From Tubiluchus corallicola (taxonomy: Eukaryota; Priapulida; Priapulimorpha; Priapulimorphida; Tubiluchidae), in contig JAQGDQ010000006.1 in NCBI GenBank assembly GCA_030141605.1, positions 868,501 through 932,500 of the forward strand: a stretch of DNA of 64,000 nt. Reading direction: 5' to 3'. Below the pieces are notes generated by a model. It did not search any database, was not told the DNA's origin, and was given only the letters and a program-made list of their open reading frames with translations. Both the position numbers and the translations under genes were made by a program. Within the stretch, counting starts at the first letter, position 1. Each line of letters begins with the position of its first letter. Of the stretch, positions 46,017 to 58,000 are shown in pieces.

Positions 46017-49000
46017 GTTTGAGTCAAATAAAATAATAACTTTGTTAGTGTTATGTGTGTGTTCAGCAAACTACTGTTTTTTTTGACAGTGGCAGTATTA
46101 TTAACTTAATTACTTTACAATTTTATATATCTATATACACATTTTATACCTATTTTGTATATAACCAAAGTTTTGTAATATACATGTTTAAAGCATACTT
46201 TTCAACAACTAGTGCTACTCCTAAAGTTTCCAGCAGTACAATGAATTACTTTAGTTAACATGTTTGCAGTGAATGTTTTTTTCTTTGTAGATTTCTTTTT
46301 GTTTCATGAAATATTGAACTATCCCATTACTAATAATCTGATATTTATAATAATAAGAGGTACGAGTTACATTGGCAGCAGTAGTTGAACTGGCTGAGGT
46401 AACTTAACCACATTTATAAAGCTTTGCACGTCTTCCCTCAGCAAGGTAAACAACCAGATGCAGTATAGCAAGTGAAACCATATAAAAGCAATTTTTCTGG
46501 GAGATCACCCACCTGTTTGCTAGCCAGGTTTACCATTGCAGTTTACTTTACCCACCCGAACCCATGTAATATCAGCTTTTCCCCTCTCATTGTATGAGTT
46601 TCAGTAGTTCAGCGAAACTTTGCTGACAAATTTAGAGAACACCCTCTGCCTAATGATTATTCGAGGTTCAATGGAACCCTAATATGTTTAAAAAACATTA
46701 TTTTCCTAACCAAAGATTTGTCCATGTGACTTTCACCCACCTAGAAAATGTACAGATTGCTTTGAAGTATTGTTGCTTCATTCTGAGCTCCAAAATAAAT
46801 AATCTTGCATAGTATTCTGTTACCTCACAATCTAAATGACTAGGCATTTTTGGCAAGTCCTTAATTTTTCTCAACTGCAGCTCAAGGTACTGCAGGTAAT
46901 ACATGGAAGATAAGAAGAGAGATGATAAGGAAATCAAAAATTCGCAGATGATAGTAAACGTTTATAAATTATACATAAATGTTTTACAGGACATGGGAAT
47001 TTTGCAAATACGATAAAAGGTTGTAGTCTATTGTCTTGTGATGCTATAGTTGAAATTCATTATCTGTTTTTTTTAAATGCTAAAACCCAGAGGATCTAAT
47101 GCAGTCAAATAAGCCAGGCTAATTATGTTTTTCCTTAAGCAGTCAGCTCTGAGTTTAAGTACTCACGTAATTAGTCAAACTTTAAATTAATAACATATTC
47201 TATTAAACAGTAATTTTTCTTTTTATCCAACTTAAAAAATTGTGCGTTATCATTCTAAATCAACACAGGTGAAGATTTCACAGTTTCATGCATTATAAAT
47301 AAGTATACAAATATGATGAACGTTTTGCACAAAAAAATCTCATTATTTTGATACAGCAAATTGAAATTTATCATAATGAGTAACGAGGGTTATTTACCTT
47401 CAAAGAAATATATGTGTACAGCTGTCAGACAAGCTAAGTCTAGTCCATAAGTATATATTTTAGAAATACAGCAAAGTTTCAATACAGACTCACCATATAC
47501 ACTCAAACATTGGTTACACAATATTATTGATACTATATTACCTTAGTTGTATTTCAGTGGTGTACTATTTATTTTTCAAACGCCTTCTTCCTTTATAACA
47601 ATTACATTCCAAACAGATCTCATTATGTCTGACTTGTTTTTGTACTTGAATTCAGTGTTCAGTCCTTGTAAATTCCCTATATAAGGGAGTGAATACTTGG
47701 ACGCTTTCTCGAAAACTTGCACAGGATCTTCATTCCACATAGTAAAGTGTCTGTATTGCAGCCGATATGGAATGCGGTTTATTTTGATCCTAGCTTTTAG
47801 TCTAGCGATCCCTGTTATTGCTGCATCATCTATAAATAGTGGGGCAATTTTAAGACTTGTCTTATATAGCTGTTTAGCAACATCGAATGTCATAAAAACA
47901 GCTGTGCCTGAACAAAAATCTGGAAATCTTGTGGCTGGATAAATGTTCCGGGATACTTTATACTTTCCGTTTCGGAAAACTACTGGGTTTTTCATAACGT
48001 AGCACAGTAGAGCACCTTGCTGATTATGCTTGTGATGATAATTTTTCAGAAATGGTAGAGTTTTATATGTATTTATTATCACATCATCATCGCCTTTAAA
48101 TATCCACTGAGTTGAATTTTCACAATAATCTGTTACCCATCTAAGCAAAGATAAATGCTTCATCGTAAGATTGTGATAAGTATCTCTAAAATCAGCTTGT
48201 ATAATGTCACCATATTTTGCATCTTCTTTTTCTATCTGCCATTGCTGTGTAATATTGTAGGGATTCCCTAGTACAAAGAAAAATGCCATTTTACCATAAG
48301 TGCTCTCGTGCCTTTGAACTTCTTTCAGCCAGGTTTCACGAATTGCATCTCTTTGCTGTTTGTTGCCTATAGCACTGTGTATGAAACCGAGTAAAAAGTA
48401 TTTTTCACTATAACATACGTCTGGATGATTAATAATGAACTTCATTTGGCGTGGAATGATGTGTACTGGAATGTTGTCATATTCACTCTCAGCTAAATGC
48501 TTTCTTGCGTTGTCTAAAAAGTAAATCTCTTTAGGTGTATATACTGTCACCAGCAAGGCATGCCAAACTGAGGTAGCAATAATTACCAGCACCAGCATGT
48601 ATATGTGGCCACTCTGTAAGCAACATAATATTCGTGCACGCTTAATTTTCATTACGCACTTGTTACTCACATTAGGCTCCTTTATTCACACTGGAACACT
48701 CCATATTGTTTACTAGAGCTCGTCAATGTGTGCATGTTCAGAATAAGTTTCCCACAGGCAAATTTTGTACTGCCCTAAATGAAAAATATTGACATATCAG
48801 TATTGACATTTGTTCTCAACCCGCTAGCCAAAAGCGAAAATTCTTTATTAATTAGCACTGCACGCAGCATGAGTAGCAGCTAAGTACGAACGAATGATAT
48901 TTTCGTTTCAGCAATATAATTAGTATGGAAATATTTTCACTGAATTAGCATTGATTTATGAGGCTGCAGAAAAATATTTTCTCTGCTAAAGTAAATTGCT

Positions 49001-52000
49001 ATAATACAGTAAACTCTGCATAATTCGGTTCTGTGTAATTCGGAATGTCGCTCATTTTCAGACATAATGGATTTGTTTATATATATATATATATATATGT
49101 ATTAATCGCAAAACTCGTTATTTTTAACTCACTATATCACCGAAGAAACAGTCAGAAAACCATTCAATAAATACTACTGTGTACTTATGCATGTGACATG
49201 TGTAACATGTCTTATTTCCCGAGAAATTTGCATCCATATATTCAATGTCCCATTCGCGCCACTAATTCTTCGCTGCTACATGCATTTCGCCATTCGCTAG
49301 TTAGATGGGCACTAACACCTGCACTTAGTTCTAAACTGATGCTGTACCTCTCAGTTCAAGTGTTGGTCTGTGGCACAATACACATGTTTGATGGCTCAAG
49401 CATGAGCGTTGTGCAGACATTTCGCCACAAAGACATTTGGACACATAGGTCATTTGGGCAAATAAGAAATTTCGACACGAGGACACAAGGACATTTAGAC
49501 TCGTGGTTAATTCGATGCATAAGCTGTTTACTCTAGGAGTTTTGACCAAAAACCATACAGAGAAAACATTCATACTGCGCCTGGTGGGACTCTATGAAGA
49601 ATCTATATAGCTTATGGAAAGAGGAGCATATGATGGTGTGGGTCTCTTTTAAGGATGCCTCCATCAGCAGGAGTGGCTGCGAATTGACTGAAGGTTCCAT
49701 TTCGAAAGATTCTTGCTTGGAAAACTGCTGCGCATTATATTGTACTCTGCCGATAGTATTGCTTCAATAAAAGCTGGTGGCTATTATTGCTGTATAACGA
49801 GTAAACATGGTTCAAATAAAAGTTTGCAAAGATTATGTAAAATTTTCATCCATTAATGATAGTCAGTGGCTGGGCCTAAGAGCATTTTTACTTTCATACA
49901 GTTTCAACTAGGTGCAAAATGTTGTGAAAAAGGCTTTTGTCAATATATGTAGCAACATAAACCAAACTGCTTTAGTGGCACAAACACTTTATTATTGACT
50001 GTCTTTTCTGTACACTACGTTGTGACTACTAGATTAAAACTTGTAAAAGCTCAAATCAGTTGAAACTGGTTAACCTTGGGCAATGCATATCAGAAACCAG
50101 TCAGGTGAGAAAATTATTCACTGTAGTCTAGCTTGCTGTAAAGTTGTAATGTTGCTAAAGTTTATAAAGTTTATAGTGTTCATAAACAGACTCGTGAATC
50201 AGTTCACGACACTCCCGCCAGCCAGAATTCCTTTGATCCTTTGTTGCGCTTTAACTGCAGCTTGTCGACGTGGTCGTGGAGCATCTGAATCAGGTTTCTT
50301 GCCATTAGCATCTTCATCATCATTGGCCATTTTGGACCCCAGCTGGTAATTAACACCATTTGATCCAGAATTTGCTGCAGTCTCCAATGGGTGCAATAGT
50401 TTAACTGAACAATTAATATGCCGACCATTTGGCAATCTCAATGTTACTGCACGGATAGTTCCATCAGCGCTTGGGATGTGACTGGACACTCTTCCAAGCT
50501 TCCATTGTGCTCTTGGTTGCATGCCATCACGAACCAAAACCGTTTGTCCGGCCACAGGTACCGATGATACTGAACTGCGGTCTCGTTGTGCCCACCTTTC
50601 TCTTAAGCTGAGGAGATAATCATTCCTCCATGAAGTCCAGAAGAGGTTAAGTTGATGCTGGGAGCTCTTCCACAGAGCTACAAGTCTTTCAGCTGAATCT
50701 GATTTCACGGGAAAGGTAGGATCAGGTTCTGGAAGGATGGAAGGAGTACCCAATTTAGGATTACCTAGAAAATGTGCAGGGTGATGAAGTCTCCCGAGCT
50801 GACATCAGTGTCAACATAAGCCAATGGCCTCGAATTTAAAATCCCTTCAACTTCTGTGATGATTGTTTGCAGTTGTACGAGATTAAGATGAGATTTGCCT
50901 AAAGCGTTTCATAAAGACTTCTTCACAGATTGGATCAGACGCTCATAAAAGCCGCCAAACCATGGTGCAAGCTCAACTATGAAATTCCAGCGAATCCGTT
51001 CTTTGGCAATGTAGTTCTAAACTTGATCACTGTAAATCGCTGATTCCCAAACTTTGTCTAAAGTTGATGCTGCCAACTTAAATGTCTTTGCATTGTCAGA
51101 GATAATTTGATTTGGTTTACCGCGACGTGATATAAATCGACGCAGACTCAGAAAACTATGCGCAATGAGATCTTCCACTACTTCTAGATGGATTACTCTA
51201 ATTGCAGCACATGTATAGAGGCAAACCCAAACTTTGAACAAGTTTCCATCTCGTGTCTTGATGTACAGCGGACCCATGTAATCAATTCCAGTAGTACTAA
51301 ATGGTGGACCTTCTTCATTAACACGGCCACTTGGAAGCGGTGGTTCCTTTGGTACGGAAAAGTGACTTCCATGCCATCTTGTGCATTTCAAGCATTGTTT
51401 AACAAGCCGCAGAACTGCTGCACGTCCTTGTGGAATCCAGTAATCTTTTCTCAACTGAGCAAGCAAATGTTTTGGTCCTGCATGGCCAAGTCGTTCATGT
51501 GCATCTATGTCGTTGTGAACGACCGAAAATCATAAAAACATACATTTAATTTGCAATTAGATTAAATACCTGTAAAACCGCTATTACTGTAGTACATATG
51601 GCTTCTATCTATCTGTTACCTATTCTAGAAATGGGTTTAACCTAATAGTGAACGGTTGCTCTAGTTTTGCTATATTCGGTACTACGAGTTGGCTTTTACA
51701 AGACATTATGTGCAGACATCATTTTACCTATATTTCTGTGGAGACTTCTGTATCAATAAACGTTTAAAGTATATTCTACAGTTATGCCTTTTGTCAACAC
51801 GACAAAATTGGTAGCAGAGAGTAGTTTTCTGCTAATCAGTGGGCGACGATACTTATATGCAGTGTACGTTTACCAAGAAAGAGCGATCGTCTACTCGCTA
51901 GGACGTCTGTCTACCGGTAAATAATTTTCGAACAGTTTCGTAATGACTAATTATGGCTAAAGATAACAAATGCATAAATTGTCGTCAAAGTGTTGCAAGT

Positions 52001-55000
52001 GGGTTGATATGTGACAGCTGTGAACGTTGGTGGTGCATAAACTGTTTAAACCTAAAGCAAGATCATGTACTAACAGAGAAACTTTGAGGCATTAAGTAAG
52101 CTGGGCGAATTTCAATGGGCATGCGAGAAATGTTGCGACAATTTACTAATTCAGCTGGTGGAATCCGGAACGTTTACTACAAAGCAGTTGTCCGAATTCG
52201 GTTGTAATGGTGACGTTATCAATGTAATTCAAACTACGAAGCAAGCTGATAAGGTCGAAATAATATCTAACGAAAATCAAACGGAAGCCACTTCGCTGCC
52301 AACACAGCAAAAACTGCATCCACGGGTCAAGTATTGCTCAATCGCAACAACAGATGTTCCAAACGCTTCAAGAAGAACGCGAACGAAAAGAACGCAAAGA
52401 AGAGCTAGAGTTAATCCTAGAGTCGGTGAAAAAGCAACTCGTCAGCAGTCCGCCACCGGATATGTCATCAGATTCTACTACGAATTTTACAACCGCGAGG
52501 CTCCCGAAGATCGAACTAACAAAATTTAATGGCAACGCCTTACAATGGAACAATTTCTGGGAATCATTCAAAATCAACGTTGACAGCAGACAACTCAGCA
52601 ACAAACAGAAATTAGACTATCTACATCGAGTTTTAGAAGGACCAGCGTATGACAAAATTAAAGGGCTGGGAATGGAAGGCGACAAGTACAGTGAAGCAGT
52701 CACTATTTTGAAGATTTTTACGGCAATCCCGGTTTTCAAGAACAAGCGCATTGGGAGTCCCTGAAAGCAGTTCCCCACGTGAAAGAAAACCTGAGTAACC
52801 TTGAACAATTTACCGATGAAATACGCTCAATTACTATATCGCTCAAACGTCAAGGCATTACAAATCAAGTCCTCGACAGTCACGTGACGGAGTTAGTACG
52901 AAAACTACCTAAATATCTGACGGAAGAAATAAATAGATTTCGGCTGTATCAAGGCAAAAAGAGAGACGCAGCAAAGATGGAAGAATTAATTTCATTTTTA
53001 CAAGACTACCAAGAAGTAAATTTACATCGAACCAATGAAGGACAAGTTAAGAAAACACAGCTGTGGAACCAGGGTTCTGGAACAGAAAAAGCTATCCCTA
53101 CTACTAATTTTATTCAGAATGTTTCCAGAAATAAACTGAGCTGCGCCTTTTGTGAAAAAGACAATCACTGCAGTGACGAATGCAAGAAGGTGGTAGATTA
53201 AAAAAAACGCAAGGAAATAATAGCCAATGCTAAAAGATGCTACAAATGTTTGAGTACCCGACACTTAATGAAAGACTGCAACAGACAGAAGCCATGTTTC
53301 CACTGCAAAAGTACCAGTCACAACTCAGCGCTCTGCGAGAAACGAGAGAAGATTTTATCTTCCCAACATTTAGCTGTACAGACAGAACCAAGCGTCACTG
53401 AAACCATAGTTAAGCAGCATGATTTCCACGTCACCTATCCCATTGTGATGCCAGCGTTTCCATGCACAGCAGTGAATACGCAAACTGAAGAGGCTCGTGA
53501 AGTTTTTGTCTACGTTGATGGTGGAGCCAAACATTCAAGTATCACCGACGAAGCAGCTTCTAGACTTAATTTGTTAGGCATGGGAAGATACAAGCTAGAA
53601 ACATCACGCTTCAATACAGATGTAATAGAGGCGGTACAGTCGAGTAAAGTGAAGTTCATTCTAAAGGGGTCTAAAGATTTTAGCCTGCAAATTCAAGCTT
53701 ATACAATTCCAAAGCTAGCACCTCCATTTCAAGTAGAGCCAATTCGACTAAACGCACAAGCTTGGGAAAAAGTTCGGCAGCTACGACTATTGAACTTGCT
53801 ACCACGAAGCAATACCCAGAGAAGAATTGATGTCATCATTGGACAAGATTTCATCAACCACATTATGGGACCAATGATTCCAGCTACGCACATTCAGAAT
53901 GATTTGTTTGCTCATCGCAGTCCATTGGGAGATTTTCTAGCCGGAAATGCTACGATACCGGAAATGAATTATGATTCTAGCACTCGACCAGTTGTCGCGC
54001 CTAATTTATTTTGCTGTTCTGCTATAGAAGATGTTGCAAACTCGACACAGTTAGAAGAAGTAGGAATAAACAAACAGTCTGAGTTATCACAGAAGGATAA
54101 AGAAGTTATCCAGAAATTTAGAGAAACAATTGAATTCAAGCATGGGCATTACAAAGTTGGTTTTCCATGGAAACATCCTACACAGCATTTGGTTTCAAAC
54201 TATCACGTAGCAAAGAAAAGACTTGAGTCTACACTAAAGATGTTAGCTCCTAATGGATCACCAACACGTCACTACGCTACGTACAATGAAACTATCAACA
54301 ACGTGTAGCTGCTGAATTAACAGTGACACGGTCATCGTCATTGCTGTCATCATCATCAGTAGCTGACGTATTTAGTGCTTGACGTGAACCATATGCCTGA
54401 GACACAGGCGGCTGAACTACTGTTGGTTTTGTTTCTCTTTCTAGCTCCAGCTTCTCTTGAATCAGCATACGAGATGCATCGACTTGCTCAACAAAAGTTT
54501 GGAGTTGATCCAGTAAAGAAAAACTTTCCACTCGCAGAGCCTCCTTCTTCATCTCATCATCTATTGTCTCTATTAATTCATCGTAATGCTTTGTTACTTC
54601 AGAGAACCTTTTTATGGATGTTTGTGCTCCTTCTACAGCTGCTCTATGCTGAACAAAGGTTTCCTCTGTTGCCAAAAAAGGATTATTGTCACCAAGAACT
54701 TGCTGCGCACGCTTAGTCAGTTGCTCAACTACTGGTATTAGCCTTTTCTTCTTCTGTGCTCTGGTATCCACTGGCATTTTGCCTTACACTGCAAATAGAA
54801 CCTTTACAAAACAGCATACAAGTGTAAAGCCCTCCCCCGCACAAGGTAAAGATAAAGGCAACAATGTAATACTGTGTTTAAATGAAAATGTCAAAATGCT
54901 ATAGCAGGCAATCAGGTAGATACCACATAGAAGAGGGTAAAGGGAAAAGGAATTTACTGTGAATCAGAAATCAGCATAATGAAAATCATTTTACTCACAG

Positions 55001-58000
55001 TCCTTCTAAATGTTACAGCATACCCAAGTAGTAGTGGGCACTGGCACCAATGTGAAAATTGTCAATATATGTAGCAACATAAACCAAACTGCTTTAGTGG
55101 CACAAACACTTTATTATTGACTGTCTTTTCTGTACACTACGTTGTGACTACTAGATTAAAACATGTAAAAGCTCAAATCAGTTGAAACTGGTTAACCTTG
55201 GGCAATGCATATCAGAAACCAGTCAGGTGAGAAAATTATTCACTGTAGTCTAGCTTGCTGTAAAGTTGTAATGTTGCTAAAGTTTATAGTGTTCATAAAC
55301 AGACTCGTGAATCAGTTCACGGCAAATGTTTTTGCAAGGTTCAACTGTTGATTTATTGTTGTTGTGTCTAAGATATACAATTTAAGACAAGTTAGCAAAA
55401 CTTGCAGCTTTGAACACCGAAATCTATGCCAACCAACCTTTTTTGCACATGCAGGTGCTGCCATCTATACTGACTGAGAACATAACACTTTACAGCTATT
55501 AAGTTGTCCTTATTGGATGCTATATTTAACTTTTTTGTTATTGTCGTTTTTGGCAGGCATCCTACCTTTTCTGTAGCAGATTTATTTAATAAAGTTTCAT
55601 TTTGAAGTCAATAAAGAGTTTAAGTGGAATAGGTCCTACATAAAGCAAGAGTTTGTTTTATACATAATATCGCATATGTGTATTACAAATGCTTTGAGCC
55701 GCAAAATGTGCATGCGGTGATCCGGGATAAATGACAGCCAGGGCACCTGGTGTGGGGTGTGCTTAAAGCATCAACACAGCTTAATCTGGCCCTGTCAGTC
55801 GATGTTAAATTTGTTGTTCTAAACTTATAGGAATATCAATAGTTTAGCTTTTTACTGCAGCGTCCAGAAATTTGAAGGTAGGCTTATATTTTTATACTGG
55901 CATTGATCAATAATCTGTCTTTTTAGTTGTTTTATCCATTATGCATAAGCTACAGCTTCGTCCGATTTTGATTTTAATCCATATTATAACTCGATAACTT
56001 GTTTCAAATATGAACTGAATTTACAAACTCTGTGCTATGTCGATGAATCTAAAAAAAATCTGTGTCGATAGTATCCCGATAATTACCAAATCGACAAGCA
56101 TCCCTAGTACTGTCACTATGGACTTATTTTTATACCTATATGTTGCATCGTAAATTGATTTACGGCTTTCTTTTTCAAACAATTCAAATGAGTCCATACT
56201 GTTCTCACTTGTTACTAAATTCTTTCCCAAGCTAGTGGACAACCTTGAAAATTAAAAAAATAACTGCAGCTGAACCTGAGAGCAACGAACTCTTTAAAAA
56301 CTTTCAATCTATTATAACTTTGTGCACATTGTGAAGTTGCTTTTACTATGTGTGAATTTTAAACAAGCACTTTTAGAGGCCTTGTAGAACCAAAGTATAA
56401 AAGGTGCATTTCAGAACAGAATAAAGTCTTGTGTACTTTCAAATAAAAACTGAAAGCTTTGCTTGTTCTGTTAAAAGGTTTTCCTTACCACAGATTGTAA
56501 CTTGTATGTTTTGTAAACACTCTACTACACACCTACACACATTTGACGTGAATATACTATAATTTACAATTTGCTAACACATTGCATTTTTTGCATTGAT
56601 ACATGTGCAAAAAGTTGCAAATAAATATTAAATGTAATATAATTACAGGTTGTATTATTTATCATTTAGTGCTTCACCTTATTAGTGCATTACTTACAGT
56701 GACATATTAGATGAACTGCCTGGCCGAATAAATACACTATTAGAGAGAGAGAGAGAGAGAGAGAGTTTATTCATTTCCACATTGCATCTTACAATTATCA
56801 TTAAAATACAGATAATTAATCACTTAAGTAAATATAAATATAAATAAATGCAGTATTATCGAGAAATTACAAAATGCAGCATATACATGTGCAAATTACA
56901 TTACAGAATAATTTTGATGCATACAGTTTGAGCCTAAAAGCATAGCTTGACAGGCCAAACTGTATGTGGAAATCTTAAAAAAAAAGATTAATAATTGAAA
57001 TAATGATAATATATACATAAACGTGGGGGGGGAGTAGTGAATGAAATGGAGCGAGAACTAAGAAAAACTGTGCTCATGATTATAAAGCGTTCAGTAACCT
57101 GTTGAGCATAGTCATGTTATATTAAGATTACTGTGGAAAAAGAATGCAGGTTATTACCATTATCAAATTGTGTTACTCTTAATACTTTTGAAATATTTCT
57201 TTTCTGACGGTTTTTTTAAAAGTTGAAAGGGAGTGACTACATTTCGAATTGCGGCTTAGTCTGTCCCATAGGACTGGTCCCATATAGCTAATGAAGTGTT
57301 TCGTCATATTTGTTCTACAACGTCTTGGTATATATTCATTATGTCTGGTATTGTATTTTTTACATTTATCTTGACTGGATTTTCAAAAAGTTGGAAATAA
57401 GTTGTTGTTGGTTCTATACATGTATATACATCCATTAAAATTAATAACATCATCCAGAAGTAATATTTTACATTGCTTAAAATGTGTAGTAGTAATTGTG
57501 CTCCTCTTGTCTAGTTTGAAGATGACAGGTAAAAATTTTCGTTGTAAAACTCTTAAGCATTCTAAATTTGTAGTATAAGTAAAGCCCCATAATGTTGTGC
57601 AGTAATTTAAATATGATAATATTAAACTGTTGTATAATGTTAGAAGATGTTCGGTGTTTAGAAAGTTTTTAATATATGAAATAATACCTATATTTTTTGA
57701 TATTTTCAATCTGATCATGAATATATGTGGTCCCCAGTCTAGATGCTCATTCAGTATTAATCAGAGAAATTTCAGTTCTTTTACACGTGTAATTCTTTTA
57801 TGGTCTATTATTAAATCGTGGTTCGCTTGAATTGGTTTATTTCGGGATCTAAACAGAATGTATTTTGTTTTTGATGAATTTAGTGACAGTTTATTTGTTT
57901 TGAACCATATAGCTAGATCATGTAGAACTGTATTTATGTAGTCAATATTGATTTCTATTTTATGAAAGCTAAAAAAATGCTTGTATCATCAGCAAACTGA

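Larger units (their letters stand above)
48671..49937. other. flank between GT31 gene and BEL/Pao insertion
   Basis: It contains a Tigger-like terminal sequence at 49007-49029 (CAGTAAACTCTGCATAATTC), an (AT)n microsatellite at about 49080-49097, and a patch of repeated GACATTT / GGACACA words at about 49415-49500. No complete element could be delimited. Confidence 0.45.
49938..55324 (-). mobile_element. BEL/Pao LTR retrotransposon (minus), interrupted by a second element
   Basis: Near-identical direct LTRs at 49938-50211 and 55060-55324 bound the unit. Read on the minus strand: 5' LTR (55324-55060), primer-binding-like TTGGTGCCAGTGCCC just after it, Gag (54777-54296), a gap, integrase (about 51510-51017), C-terminal DUF5641-type region (50753-50199), a purine-rich tract GGCGGGAG, then the 3' LTR. 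The protease, reverse transcriptase and RNase H of this copy are absent. Their place is taken by a plus-strand BEL/Pao fragment (51514 to about 54300). No clear 4-6 bp target duplication flanks the LTRs. Confidence 0.85.

Noticed and set aside
51188-51535. 115-codon plus-strand ORF
   Set aside because: Antisense shadow of the integrase pseudogene.
54375-54716. 113-codon plus-strand ORF
   Set aside because: Antisense shadow of the BEL/Pao Gag frame at 54296-54777.
55324-55340. Target-site duplication for the BEL/Pao LTR pair
   Set aside because: Flanks GGCTTT (left) and AATGTT (right) do not match at any plausible LTR boundary.
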